From contig JALOSN010000046.1 in assembly GCA_025458415.1 (NCBI GenBank), positions 1-9,565 of the forward strand: a DNA stretch of 9,565 nt, read 5' to 3'. Positions 1-6,821 of the stretch are shown here, one piece after another. The position numbers and the translations under genes are program-made. The notes beneath the pieces were generated by a model. The model was not told the origin of the DNA and did not search any database. It was given only the letters and a program-made list of their open reading frames with translations. This DNA comes from Hydrogenophaga sp. (GTDB taxonomy: Bacteria; Pseudomonadota; Gammaproteobacteria; Burkholderiales; Burkholderiaceae_C). Every line of letters starts with the position of its first letter. Position 1 is the stretch's first letter.

Positions 1-372
1 GACGCCATCGTGCAGCTGACCGATGGCGGCGCCGACTACAGTTTCGAGTGCATCGGCAACACGAAGGTGATGCGCCAGGCACTGGAGTGCACCCACAAGG
101 GCTGGGGCCGCAGCATCATCATCGGCGTGGCCGAAGCCGGTGCCGAAATCAGCGCGCGCCCGTTTCAGCTCGTCACAGGCCGCAAGTGGGAAGGCTCCGC
201 CTTCGGCGGCGCGCGCGGCCGCACCGACGTGCCGAAGATCGTTGACTGGTACATGGAAGGCAAGATCGACATCGACAGCCTCATCACCCACAAGCTCCGG
301 CTGGAGGACATCAACGAAGGCTTCGCGCTGATGAAGCGCGGCGAGTCCATCCGCAGCGTCGTCGAGTTCTGA
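1..372 (+). CDS. frmA: S-(hydroxymethyl)glutathione dehydrogenase (class III alcohol dehydrogenase), C-terminal part
   Basis: Partial gene; the reading frame is open from base 1, so the true start lies upstream of the window. About 123 residues are visible. The enzyme oxidises S-hydroxymethylglutathione, formed spontaneously from formaldehyde and glutathione, to S-formylglutathione with NAD+ in the cytoplasm. The visible part carries GADYSFECIGN, typical of the coenzyme-domain half of medium-chain zinc alcohol dehydrogenases, then a segment with GRKWEGSAFGG, and the class III ending with DINEGFALMKRGESIRSVV. The catalytic zinc ligands would lie upstream and cannot be checked. The next gene, two bases downstream, encodes the enzyme for the following step, which strongly supports class III rather than a general alcohol dehydrogenase. 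The symbol adhC is also used for this family. Confidence 0.93.
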   Translation, partial: DAIVQLTDGGADYSFECIGNTKVMRQALECTHKGWGRSIIIGVAEAGAEISARPFQLVTGRKWEGSAFGGARGRTDVPKIVDWYMEGKIDIDSLITHKLRLEDINEGFALMKRGESIRSVVEF

Positions 373-374
373 TC

Positions 375-1250
375 ATGGCCCTGGAACGCCTTGAACTGCT
401 GTCTTCTCACGCCTGCTTCGGTGGAGAGCAGCGCTTCTACAAGCATTTTTCGGTCGACGAGATCGGTCTGCCGATGCGCTTCGGCCTCTACCTGCCGCCA
501 CAGGCGCTGGAGGGTCAGCGCGTACCGCTGCTGACTTTTCTGGCCGGCCTGACCTGTACCGAGGAGACGTTTGCCATCAAGGCCGGCGCCCAGCGCGAGG
601 CCGCCCGGCTCGGCCTGGCCCTGCTGACACCCGACACCAGTCCGCGGCACACCGGCATCGATGGCGAGGACCACCATTGGGATTTCGGCGTGGGTGCGGG
701 CTTCTACCTTGACGCCACCGAACACCCGTGGGCCGGGCACTGGCAGATGGAGAGCTACCTGATCAAGGACTTGATTCCCGGCGTTGTGGCCGACCTGGGC
801 CTGGACGCCGACCGGCTCGGTCTTTTCGGGCATTCGATGGGAGGGCACGGGGCGCTGACCCTGGCATTGCGCCACCCTGGCTTGTTCGCAAGCCTGTCTG
901 CCCTGGCACCCATCTGTGCGCCGATGCGCTGTCCATGGGGACGCAAGGCCTTTCTGGGCTACCTGGGACAGGACGAGGGTGCCTGGGCCGCCCATGACGC
1001 CAGCCAGCTGATGACCGCTGCCCGGACGGCGCCCTATCCCGGGGGCATCCTGATCGACCAGGGTCTGGCCGACCAGTTCCTGGCCGAGCAGCTGTGCCCC
1101 GAGGCCTTCGAATCGGCCTGTGCCAGCGCCAGCCAACCGCTGAGCTTGCGACGGCACCCGGCCTATGACCACGGCTACTATTTCATCGCCAGCGTGGTCG
1201 ATGACCACCTGCGCCACCATGCGGTCCAACTGGGCGTCACGGGCCGCTGA
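375..1250 (+). CDS. fghA: S-formylglutathione hydrolase (esterase D family)
   Basis: A complete 291-residue serine hydrolase, slightly longer than the usual 275-285. It hydrolyses S-formylglutathione to formate and glutathione, completing glutathione-dependent formaldehyde detoxification in the cytoplasm. The alpha/beta-hydrolase nucleophile elbow GHSMGG is at residues 152-157 (Ser154). IDQGLADQFL at about 227-236 holds the likely catalytic Asp, and YDHGYYF at 264-270 holds the likely catalytic His266. LTCTEETF at 59-66 is also characteristic of the family. The ATG lies two bases after the frmA stop, which points to cotranscription and translational coupling; no strong Shine-Dalgarno is seen. 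Also called frmB. The assignment is firm from motifs and neighbour. Confidence 0.96.
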   Translation: MALERLELLSSHACFGGEQRFYKHFSVDEIGLPMRFGLYLPPQALEGQRVPLLTFLAGLTCTEETFAIKAGAQREAARLGLALLTPDTSPRHTGIDGEDHHWDFGVGAGFYLDATEHPWAGHWQMESYLIKDLIPGVVADLGLDADRLGLFGHSMGGHGALTLALRHPGLFASLSALAPICAPMRCPWGRKAFLGYLGQDEGAWAAHDASQLMTAARTAPYPGGILIDQGLADQFLAEQLCPEAFESACASASQPLSLRRHPAYDHGYYFIASVVDDHLRHHAVQLGVTGR

Positions 1251-1287
1251 GTCCGCCTGCACGCTGCCCGTCCTGTCTCATACGTTG

Positions 1288-1953
1288 ATGTCCATGCGCC
1301 CGCGCCGTTTTGACCTGATTGCCTTCGACTGGGATGGCACCCTGTTCGATTCCACCGCCCTGATCACCCGCTGCATCCAGTCGGCGGTGGCTGATGTCGG
1401 TGGCACGGTACCCAGCCGGGAGCAGGCCAGTTACGTCATCGGCATGGGGCTGATGCAGGCGCTGGCACATGCCGCTCCCGATGTGCCACCCGAGCGTTAC
1501 CCGCAACTGGGTGATCGCTACCGTCACCACTACATGGCGGCCCAGCACGAAATCAGCCTGTTTGAAGGGGTTCTGCCTCTGCTGCAGAGCCTCAAGCAGC
1601 GACATCACTGGTTGACCGTGGCCACCGGCAAGAGCCGCCGGGGCCTTGACGAGGCGCTCAAGAGCGTCGAACTGCAGGGCGTGTTCGATGGTTCGCGCAC
1701 CGCCGACGAGACCGCCGGCAAGCCCAGTCCGCTGATGCTGCACGAACTGATGCGCGAGTTCGGCGTCGAGCCCGAACGCACCCTCATGATCGGTGACACC
1801 ACACACGATCTTCAGATGGCGGTCAACGCCGGCTGTGCGTCGGTCGGCGTGAGCTACGGCGCCCACGAGCCGCAGGCCTTCGCCGCATTGCGGCCGCTGC
1901 ATGTGGCCCATTCGGTGAGCGAGCTGCACGACTGGCTGCGCAACCACGCCTGA
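1288..1953 (+). CDS. HAD-superfamily phosphatase, phosphoglycolate phosphatase-like
   Basis: A 221-residue HAD subfamily IA hydrolase. Motif I is FDWDGTLFDS with nucleophile Asp14 and acid/base Asp16. Motif II is VATGKS (Thr113), motif III is the Lys of AGKPSP (Lys145), and motif IV is MIGDTTHD (Asp170, Asp174). The segment between motifs I and II is the usual alpha-helical cap domain. The substrate cannot be read from sequence; phosphoglycolate phosphatase is a family-level guess, and other small phosphate esters are possible. The start is uncertain: ATG codons at 1288 and 1294 are both in frame and neither has a clear Shine-Dalgarno. The frame stays open upstream to 1165, but that part overlaps fghA and has no family resemblance. 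In the betaproteobacterial clusters I recall, this gene precedes the Rieske and S49 peptidase genes, as here. Confidence 0.9.
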   Translation: MSMRPRRFDLIAFDWDGTLFDSTALITRCIQSAVADVGGTVPSREQASYVIGMGLMQALAHAAPDVPPERYPQLGDRYRHHYMAAQHEISLFEGVLPLLQSLKQRHHWLTVATGKSRRGLDEALKSVELQGVFDGSRTADETAGKPSPLMLHELMREFGVEPERTLMIGDTTHDLQMAVNAGCASVGVSYGAHEPQAFAALRPLHVAHSVSELHDWLRNHA

Positions 1954-1996
1954 GCAGGCTGCTGCAGCGGGTGCCGACTTCGGATACAAGAGCGGC

Positions 1997-2377
1997 ATGG
2001 ACACATCCTCTGATGGCGATCTGAACGCACTCTGCAGCGGCCGCGATCTGGTCGATGGCGGGCGCGCGGTGTCTTTCGATGTCACCTACGCCGGCCAGAC
2101 CTGCCGGGCCTTCGCGGTGCGCTATCGCGGTCAGGTCCACGCTTACCTGAACCGCTGCACCCATGTGGCGATGGAGATGGACTGGCAGCCCGACCGCTTC
2201 TTCGACGACAGCGGTCAATGGCTGTTGTGTGCCACCCATGGCGCCGTCTACCGGCCCGACACCGGCGCCTGTGCCGGGGGGCCCTGTCGCGGCAAGCTGT
2301 TCGCCATCGAAACCCTGGAGCGGGACGGTGTCGTGTTCTGGCGGTCACAATACCATCTCAAACCCGTCGCATTCTGA
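1997..2377 (+). CDS. Small Rieske [2Fe-2S] domain protein
   Basis: A 126-residue, single-domain Rieske protein. The two cluster-binding boxes are C54-T-H56 and C78-A-T-H81, in the order and spacing expected for one Cys and one His ligand from each box. GAVYRPDTGACAGGPC (82-97) follows, resembling the GxxYxxxTGxxxxGP loop of Rieske ferredoxins. There is no signal peptide, membrane segment or oxygenase catalytic domain, so it is probably a soluble cytoplasmic electron carrier or redox sensor; its partner is unknown. AAGAG at 1988-1992 lies four bases before the ATG and may serve as a ribosome binding site. It sits 43 bases after the HAD gene and seven bases before sppA, so the three are probably one operon. 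Confidence 0.92.
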   Translation: MDTSSDGDLNALCSGRDLVDGGRAVSFDVTYAGQTCRAFAVRYRGQVHAYLNRCTHVAMEMDWQPDRFFDDSGQWLLCATHGAVYRPDTGACAGGPCRGKLFAIETLERDGVVFWRSQYHLKPVAF

Positions 2378-2384
2378 TACCACC

Positions 2385-3338
2385 ATGAACAACGAAACGC
2401 CTGGCGCAGACCGCAACTGGGAGCGCGAAACGCTGGAGAAGCTGGTCTTCGAGACCCTCAAGGAACAGCGCTCGCGGCGCCGCTGGACCCTCTTCCTGCG
2501 CATGCTCTGGCTGGGTTTTCTGGCCACCATCGTCTGGATGGTGTACCAGAGCGGGCAGTTCACCCAGGCGCCGTCCACTCCCCACACGGCCGTCGTCGAA
2601 GTGCGTGGCGTGATTGCGGCCGACAGCGAAGCCAGCGCCGATCAGGTGGTCGGCTCCTTGCGGGCGGCTTTCGAGGACAGTGGGGCCAAGGGTGTGGTCC
2701 TGCTGATCAACTCCCCGGGTGGCAGTCCGGTGCAGGCCGGCATCATCAACGATGAGATCTTCCGTCTCAAGGAACTGCATGGCAAGCCGGTGTTTGCCGT
2801 GGTCGAGGACACCTGCGCTTCGGCGGCCTATTACATCGCTTCGGCCGCCGACGAAATCTATGTCAACAAGGCCAGCATTGTCGGCAGCATCGGGGTGCTC
2901 ATGGATGGTTTCGGTTTCACCGGCCTGATGGAGAAGCTCGGCGTCGAGCGTCGCCTGATGACCGCGGGCGAGAACAAGGCCTTTCTCGATCCCTTCAGCC
3001 CGCAGGATGCCGAGCAGCGTGCCTACATCCAGGGCATGCTCGACGAAATCCACCGCCAGTTCATCGACGTGGTGAAGAAGGGCCGGGGCGACCGCCTGAA
3101 AGAAGATGCCGGCACCTTCTCCGGGTTGATCTGGAGCGGGCAGCAGGCCGTTGCCATCGGTCTGGCCGACGGGCTGGGCACGCTGGACAGCGTCGCGCGC
3201 GACAAGATCCAGGCCGAAGACATCATCGACTACACACAGCGCGACAACTTCGGTCTGCGCCTGGTGCGCCGACTGGGGGCCAGCATCGGCGAGGGCGTCT
3301 TCAATGCGGCCACGGCCGCCGGCCTGCAACTGCGCTGA
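2385..3338 (+). CDS. sppA: S49 family signal peptide peptidase, SppA-type, membrane-anchored
   Basis: A 317-residue S49 serine protease of the short, single-catalytic-domain kind, unlike the duplicated long SppA of E. coli. Family members degrade signal peptides left in the membrane after secretion. An arginine-rich stretch (29-33, RSRRR) precedes one hydrophobic segment at about 36-54. By the positive-inside rule this puts the catalytic domain on the periplasmic side. INSPGG is at 108-113. The likely nucleophile is Ser146 in CASAAYY and the likely general-base lysine is Lys198 in AGENKAF. Their 52-residue spacing matches my recollection of the Ser/Lys dyad in Bacillus SppA. The ATG is seven bases after the Rieske stop with no Shine-Dalgarno, suggesting coupling. 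The stop abuts the convergent galE stop. Specific substrates are unknown. Confidence 0.93.
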   Translation: MNNETPGADRNWERETLEKLVFETLKEQRSRRRWTLFLRMLWLGFLATIVWMVYQSGQFTQAPSTPHTAVVEVRGVIAADSEASADQVVGSLRAAFEDSGAKGVVLLINSPGGSPVQAGIINDEIFRLKELHGKPVFAVVEDTCASAAYYIASAADEIYVNKASIVGSIGVLMDGFGFTGLMEKLGVERRLMTAGENKAFLDPFSPQDAEQRAYIQGMLDEIHRQFIDVVKKGRGDRLKEDAGTFSGLIWSGQQAVAIGLADGLGTLDSVARDKIQAEDIIDYTQRDNFGLRLVRRLGASIGEGVFNAATAAGLQLR

Positions 3339-4376
3339 TCAGGGAGACCGGTAGCCGTTGGGGTTGCCGCTCTGCCAGCGCCAGGCGTCGGCGCACATGT
3401 CATCCAGGCTGCGGGTTGCCTGCCAGCCCAGGAGTGTCCTGGCCCGGCCGGGGTCGGCCCAGCACTGGGCCACATCGCCCGGGCGCCGGGGGGCGATCCG
3501 GTAAGGAACCGGCCGTCCGCTGGCCCGTTCAAATGCACGCACCATGTCCAGCACGCTGTGACCCTGTCCAGTGCCCAGGTTGACCGTGAAACTGGCCGAC
3601 TTTTCGAGCAAGGCGCGCACCGCCGCCACGTGGCCACTGGCCAGGTCCATGACGTGGATATAGTCCCGCACCCCGGTTCCGTCCGGGGTGGGGTAGTCGT
3701 TGCCGAACACGTTGAGGTGCGCACGTCGGCCGATGGCCACCTGGGCCACGAACGGCATCAGGTTGTTGGGCAGGCCTTCGGGATCCTCACCGATCAAGCC
3801 ACTGGGGTGGGCACCGACCGGGTTGAAGTAACGCAGCACACCCACCCGCCAGTTCGGATCGGCGGCGTGCTGGGCCGCCAGCATGTCCTCGATCACCAGC
3901 TTCGTGTGTCCGTACGGGTTGGTGTGGCTGCGGGGAAAGTCCTCCGTGATCGGGACGGTTGCGGGGTCGCCATACACCGTGGCGCTGCTGGAGAACACCA
4001 GGGCCGGCGGGCGGGACCAGCCGCCGTCGGACACAGCCTGCACCATGGCACGCATCAGGCTGACCGCTCCACCGATGTTGTTGTGGAAGTATTTCAGCGG
4101 CTGTGCCACGCTTTCGCCCACGGCCTTGTCGCCCGCAAAGTGCACCACCGCCACCGGCTGGTGGCGAAGCAGCACCCCGGTCAGCCAGGGCGTGTCCAGC
4201 ACGTCTCCCCGTTCAAGCCACAGCGGGCCGCCGCACAAACGGGCCAGGCGTTCCATCACCACCGGGTGGCTGTTGGAGAAGTTGTCCAGTACCACCGGCT
4301 CGAAGCCTTCGGAGGCCAGGGTCACGGCGGTGTGGCTGCCAATGTAGCCGGCGCCGCCGGTCAGCAGGATCTTCAT
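3339..4376 (-). CDS. galE: UDP-glucose 4-epimerase
   Basis: A 345-residue short-chain dehydrogenase/reductase-type epimerase that interconverts UDP-glucose and UDP-galactose using tightly bound NAD+. The N-terminal Rossmann motif TGGAGYIGSH is at 6-15. The FSSSATVYG segment (128-136) supplies the catalytic Ser (about 131), and YGHTK (155-159) supplies the Tyr-Lys pair. RYFNPVGAHPSG (182-193) and VRDYIHVMDLA (236-246) are typical of GalE. The start at 4376 was chosen because the Rossmann fold begins there. The frame stays open a further 70 codons upstream, but that part overlaps galU and carries no family sequence. galE is divergent from galU and ends directly against sppA, so its mRNA probably runs antisense into sppA unless terminated by another means. 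It likely supplies UDP-galactose for surface polysaccharide or allows galactose use. Confidence 0.97.
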   Translation of the reverse strand: MKILLTGGAGYIGSHTAVTLASEGFEPVVLDNFSNSHPVVMERLARLCGGPLWLERGDVLDTPWLTGVLLRHQPVAVVHFAGDKAVGESVAQPLKYFHNNIGGAVSLMRAMVQAVSDGGWSRPPALVFSSSATVYGDPATVPITEDFPRSHTNPYGHTKLVIEDMLAAQHAADPNWRVGVLRYFNPVGAHPSGLIGEDPEGLPNNLMPFVAQVAIGRRAHLNVFGNDYPTPDGTGVRDYIHVMDLASGHVAAVRALLEKSASFTVNLGTGQGHSVLDMVRAFERASGRPVPYRIAPRRPGDVAQCWADPGRARTLLGWQATRSLDDMCADAWRWQSGNPNGYRSP

Positions 4377-4485
4377 GGGGTGTTCCGGCAAGATGGTCTG
4401 ATCGCCGATCTTAGCGGTCTGGCTGGCGTCGCCTGTGTTCGGGCGGCTTATCATCTGCAGATCCGTTTCACCTGAGCATCCACGC
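4377..4485. promoter_or_regulatory. Shared upstream region of divergent galE and galU
   Basis: This 109-base gap separates the two start codons and must hold the promoters of both genes unless they lie inside coding sequence. On the plus strand TATCAT at 4449-4454 matches the -10 consensus at five of six positions and would put a transcript start about 25 bases before galU, but no good -35 lies at the right distance. On the minus strand TAAGAT (4413-4408) is a four-of-six -10 candidate for galE. GGTCTG occurs twice, at 4395-4400 and 4416-4421, exactly 21 bases (two helical turns) apart. AAGAT (4390-4394) and ATCTT (4408-4412) form a short inverted repeat. The operator role is inference. Confidence 0.4.
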
Positions 4486-5370
4486 ATGTCGATCCGCAAA
4501 GCCGTTTTTCCGGTCGGGGGCCTGGGCACCCGATTCCTCCCGGCCACCAAAGCCATTCCCAAGGAAATGCTGCCGGTGGTCGACAAGCCGTTGATCCAGT
4601 ATGCCGTTGAAGAGGCCTATGCGGCCGGCATCCGCGAGATGATCTTTGTCACCGGACGGCACAAGCGTGCCATCGAAGATCACTTCGACACCGCCTATGA
4701 GCTGGAGGCCGAACTGGAGGCGGCCCACAAGCGCGACCTGTTGAAGCTGGTGCATGCCATCAAGCCCGATGACATGGATTGTGTCTACGTACGTCAGCCG
4801 CGTGCCCTGGGTCTGGGTCATGCCGTGTTGTGCGCGGAGCGCCTGGTCGGCGATGAGCCATTTGCCGTGCTGCTGGCCGACGACCTCATGCTCGGCCGGG
4901 AGCAGGCACAGGGCGGCCCGAGCGTGCTGCAGCAGATGGTCCAGGCCTATGCCGAAAACCCGGGAACCATCCTGGCTGTCCAGGACGTGCCCCGATCAGA
5001 GACCCGCCGTTACGGTGTGGTCGATGTCAGGGGGCTGCAGGCCACCGTGGCGGAGGTGTTCGGCATGGTGGAGAAGCCCTTGCCCCAGAATGCCCCCTCG
5101 ACCCTGGCTGTGGCGGGTCGCTATGTGTTGACACCCGGGGTGTTCGAGAGCATCCGGCGCCAGCCTCGCGGCAGCGGTGGCGAAATCCAGCTGACCGATG
5201 GCATTGCCGCCCTGATCGGCAGCGAGAAGGTCTATGCCTTCCGCTATGACGGCCGGCGTTACGACTGCGGCAGCAAGGAGGGCTTTCTGGAGGCCACCCT
5301 GGACCTGGCGCTGGCCAATCCGGAACTCGGTCCTGCCGTGCGTGCCCACATGGCGCGTCTGGCAGCCTGA
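4486..5370 (+). CDS. galU: UTP-glucose-1-phosphate uridylyltransferase (UDP-glucose pyrophosphorylase)
   Basis: A 294-residue nucleotidyltransferase that makes UDP-glucose from UTP and glucose-1-phosphate in the cytoplasm. The N-terminal nucleotide-binding signature GGLGTRFLPATKAIPKEMLP runs from 11 to 30. LLADD (129-133) contains the metal-binding Asp. GMVEKP is at 193-198, GGEIQLTD at 231-238 and CGSKEGFLEA at 261-270, all as in bacterial GalU. Length is normal. The ATG at 4486 fits the family's MxIRKAVFPVGG beginning; an in-frame ATG at 4435 would add 17 unrelated residues. UDP-glucose is the substrate of the divergent neighbour galE, so the pair forms a small sugar-nucleotide module for lipopolysaccharide, capsule or exopolysaccharide. 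Confidence 0.97.
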   Translation: MSIRKAVFPVGGLGTRFLPATKAIPKEMLPVVDKPLIQYAVEEAYAAGIREMIFVTGRHKRAIEDHFDTAYELEAELEAAHKRDLLKLVHAIKPDDMDCVYVRQPRALGLGHAVLCAERLVGDEPFAVLLADDLMLGREQAQGGPSVLQQMVQAYAENPGTILAVQDVPRSETRRYGVVDVRGLQATVAEVFGMVEKPLPQNAPSTLAVAGRYVLTPGVFESIRRQPRGSGGEIQLTDGIAALIGSEKVYAFRYDGRRYDCGSKEGFLEATLDLALANPELGPAVRAHMARLAA

Positions 5371-5387
5371 ACGAACCTCCGTTCAGG
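5366..5387. terminator. Perfect inverted repeat across the facing galU and methyltransferase stops; candidate bidirectional terminator
   Basis: CCTGAACG (5366-5373) and CGTTCAGG (5380-5387) form a perfect 8-bp stem around the 6-base loop AACCTC. The galU stop (5368-5370) lies in one arm and the minus-strand methyltransferase stop (5385-5383) in the other. The position between convergent genes 12 bases apart suggests a terminator shared by both transcripts. Neither side has a run of T, so it does not meet the rule for a strong intrinsic terminator. It may act weakly or protect RNA 3' ends. Confidence 0.5.
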
Positions 5388-6216
5388 AGGTCCCGAAGAG
5401 GAAGATCGCCGGCAAGTCCATCGGCAAGCCGGCGGCGGGATCGGGTCGCGATCGCCACTGAAGCACGGTTTCGCTGCGCGTGACCTGATGCGCCAGTCCC
5501 AGTCCCAGACTCACGGCCAGTCTGGTCTGCGGCTGCAGGTGCTGCAGCAAGGCTTTCAACAGGGCGGCATTGCGGTACGGCGTCTCGATCAGGATCTGCG
5601 TCTGCCCTGTCCGCCGGCACATACTTTCCAGTTCGTGCAGCCGTTTGCCGCGCTCCTCGGCATCCTGCGGTACATAGCCGGCAAAGGCGAACTGCTGGCC
5701 GTTGAGGCCGCTGGCGCCCAGCGCCAGCATCAGCGAAACCGGTCCCACCAGGGGTCTGACCGGTATGCCCAGTGCGTGGGCAGCCCGAACGATGGAGCTG
5801 CCCGGGTCGGCCACGGCCGGCATGCCCGCCTCGCTGACCAGGCCCATGTCGTGACCCTGCAGTGCCGGTGCGAGCATCGCGCGCGCCTGCTGCTCCAGCT
5901 CGGACGATGTCATGTGGTCACCTTTCTTGTGGGCCTGGCGCGGCAGCTCCACGATGCGGTGCTCCTGCAGGGGAAGGGCCAGCGGGGTGTCCATCGCCAC
6001 CCGCTTGAGGAAGGCGCGCGTGCTCTTGGCGTTCTCGCTGATCCAGTGGGTCAGCTGCGAAGCCACCGCCACGGTGTCGCGCGGCAGCCATGCGCTGGCG
6101 CTTCCGACCGGATTCGCGTCCATCTCGGGGCCGTTTCGCAAGCCAAAATCCAGCGGCGTGGGAACCAGGTAAAGCGTCCCTGGAGCCGCTGCCAGTCGGG
6201 GCTGGACCGTGCTCAT
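5383..6216 (-). CDS. SAM-dependent methyltransferase, RsmI-like (tetrapyrrole methylase fold)
   Basis: A 277-residue protein of the tetrapyrrole-methylase/RsmI superfamily. RsmI proper 2'-O-methylates C1402 of 16S rRNA. Shared features are LYLVPTP at 15-21, ENAKSTRAFL at 61-70 (counterpart of the RsmI EDTRxTxxLL region), LVSEAGMPAVADPG at 126-139, the GPVSLMLALGASGL SAM-binding region at 158-171, and ETPYRN at 211-216. It departs from RsmI after PTP, where PLDFGLRNGP replaces the usual PIGNLxD, so a different methylation target is quite possible. Betaproteobacteria often carry a separate canonical rsmI elsewhere, which would make this a paralogue; that cannot be checked here. Its ATG overlaps the maf stop by four bases (ATGA on the minus strand), so the two are surely cotranscribed and probably translationally coupled. 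Confidence 0.88.
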   Translation of the reverse strand: MSTVQPRLAAAPGTLYLVPTPLDFGLRNGPEMDANPVGSASAWLPRDTVAVASQLTHWISENAKSTRAFLKRVAMDTPLALPLQEHRIVELPRQAHKKGDHMTSSELEQQARAMLAPALQGHDMGLVSEAGMPAVADPGSSIVRAAHALGIPVRPLVGPVSLMLALGASGLNGQQFAFAGYVPQDAEERGKRLHELESMCRRTGQTQILIETPYRNAALLKALLQHLQPQTRLAVSLGLGLAHQVTRSETVLQWRSRPDPAAGLPMDLPAIFLFGTS

Positions 6217-6821
6217 GGCACCGCCACCCCGGCTGCCCGGAGCATGCGGCAGGTTCGAATCAGCGGCAGGCCCACCAGGGCAGTGGGGTCATCGTTGTCA
6301 ATGCGATCGAGCAGGGCAATACCCAGGCCTTCGCTTTTGGCGCTGCCGGCGCAGTCGTACGGCTGCTCAATGCGCAGATAGCGCTCGATCTCCTCGTCGC
6401 GCAGCGCACGAAACACCACCCGTACGGCAGCCAGGTCCACCTGCTCGAATCCGCTTTCGAGGCACACCACGGCCAGCGCCGTCTGGAACACCACCGTCTG
6501 CCCGCTCATCCGGCGCAGCTGTTCGACGGCGCGCTGGTGCGTTCCCGGCTTGCCCAGCGGCTCGCCATCGAGGTCGGCCACCTGGTCGCTGCCGATCACC
6601 ACCGCCTGGGGGTGGTGGCGTGCCACGTCGCGGGCCTTGGCCAATGCCAGCCGTCGTGCCAGTGCCGCCGGCGCCTCGCCGACAGCCGGTGTCTCGTCGA
6701 CGTCCGGATGCGAAACGGTGAACGCCACATGCAGGCGCGACAGCAGTTCATGCCGGTAACGCGATGTCGATCCGAGAATCAGCGCCCGGGAGGGACTTGA
6801 AGAGAGAGGTGCGCTCGTCAT
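6213..6821 (-). CDS. maf: Maf family nucleotide pyrophosphatase, YceF-type (probable 7-methyl-GTP pyrophosphatase)
   Basis: A 202-residue Maf/Ham1-fold protein. LILGSTSRYRHELL (14-27) is the substrate-binding loop, and GSDQVA (77-82) contains the probable catalytic Asp79. CAGSAKSEGLGIALL (157-171) and DDPTALVGLPL (177-187) complete the family signature. The GSDQ and AGSxKSEGLGI forms match the YceF branch, for which hydrolysis of 7-methyl-GTP and similar modified nucleotides is reported; the DTTP/UTP-type branch looks different. It probably acts in the cytoplasm as a housecleaning enzyme. The ATG at 6821 gives a 12-residue Ser-rich lead before the conserved core. It reads leftward into the methyltransferase gene with a four-base overlap and is divergent from yceD, the neighbour of the yceF-type gene in E. 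coli too. Confidence 0.93.
   Translation of the reverse strand: MTSAPLSSSPSRALILGSTSRYRHELLSRLHVAFTVSHPDVDETPAVGEAPAALARRLALAKARDVARHHPQAVVIGSDQVADLDGEPLGKPGTHQRAVEQLRRMSGQTVVFQTALAVVCLESGFEQVDLAAVRVVFRALRDEEIERYLRIEQPYDCAGSAKSEGLGIALLDRIDNDDPTALVGLPLIRTCRMLRAAGVAVP

Noticed and set aside
165..1262. Long open frame on the minus strand, about 365 codons, opposite fghA
   Set aside because: It is a shadow of high-GC codon use. The plus strand has unmistakable esterase D and alcohol dehydrogenase motifs, and the antisense product is Gln/Gly/Ala-rich with no recognisable domain.
1239..1271. Possible terminator hairpin after fghA (ACGGGC with GCCCGT)
   Set aside because: The stem is only six pairs with a loop of more than 20 bases and no T run, so it is likely chance in GC-rich sequence.
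1165..1287. Upstream extension of the HAD phosphatase, overlapping fghA
   Set aside because: The extra 41 codons are an out-of-frame reading of the fghA 3' end, and the HAD fold begins just after 1294.
2358..3329. Minus-strand open frame of about 323 codons opposite sppA
   Set aside because: It mirrors the codon structure of sppA, has no family resemblance and no ribosome binding site, and the sense strand carries the S49 Ser/Lys motifs.
3558..4475. Plus-strand open frame of about 305 codons opposite galE
   Set aside because: It is His/Val/Gly-rich shadow sequence, while the minus strand encodes a full-length GalE with catalytic residues in place.
5488..6381. Plus-strand open frame of about 297 codons opposite the methyltransferase and maf
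   Set aside because: It is Gln/Arg/His-rich shadow sequence crossing two real minus-strand genes that overlap by four bases.
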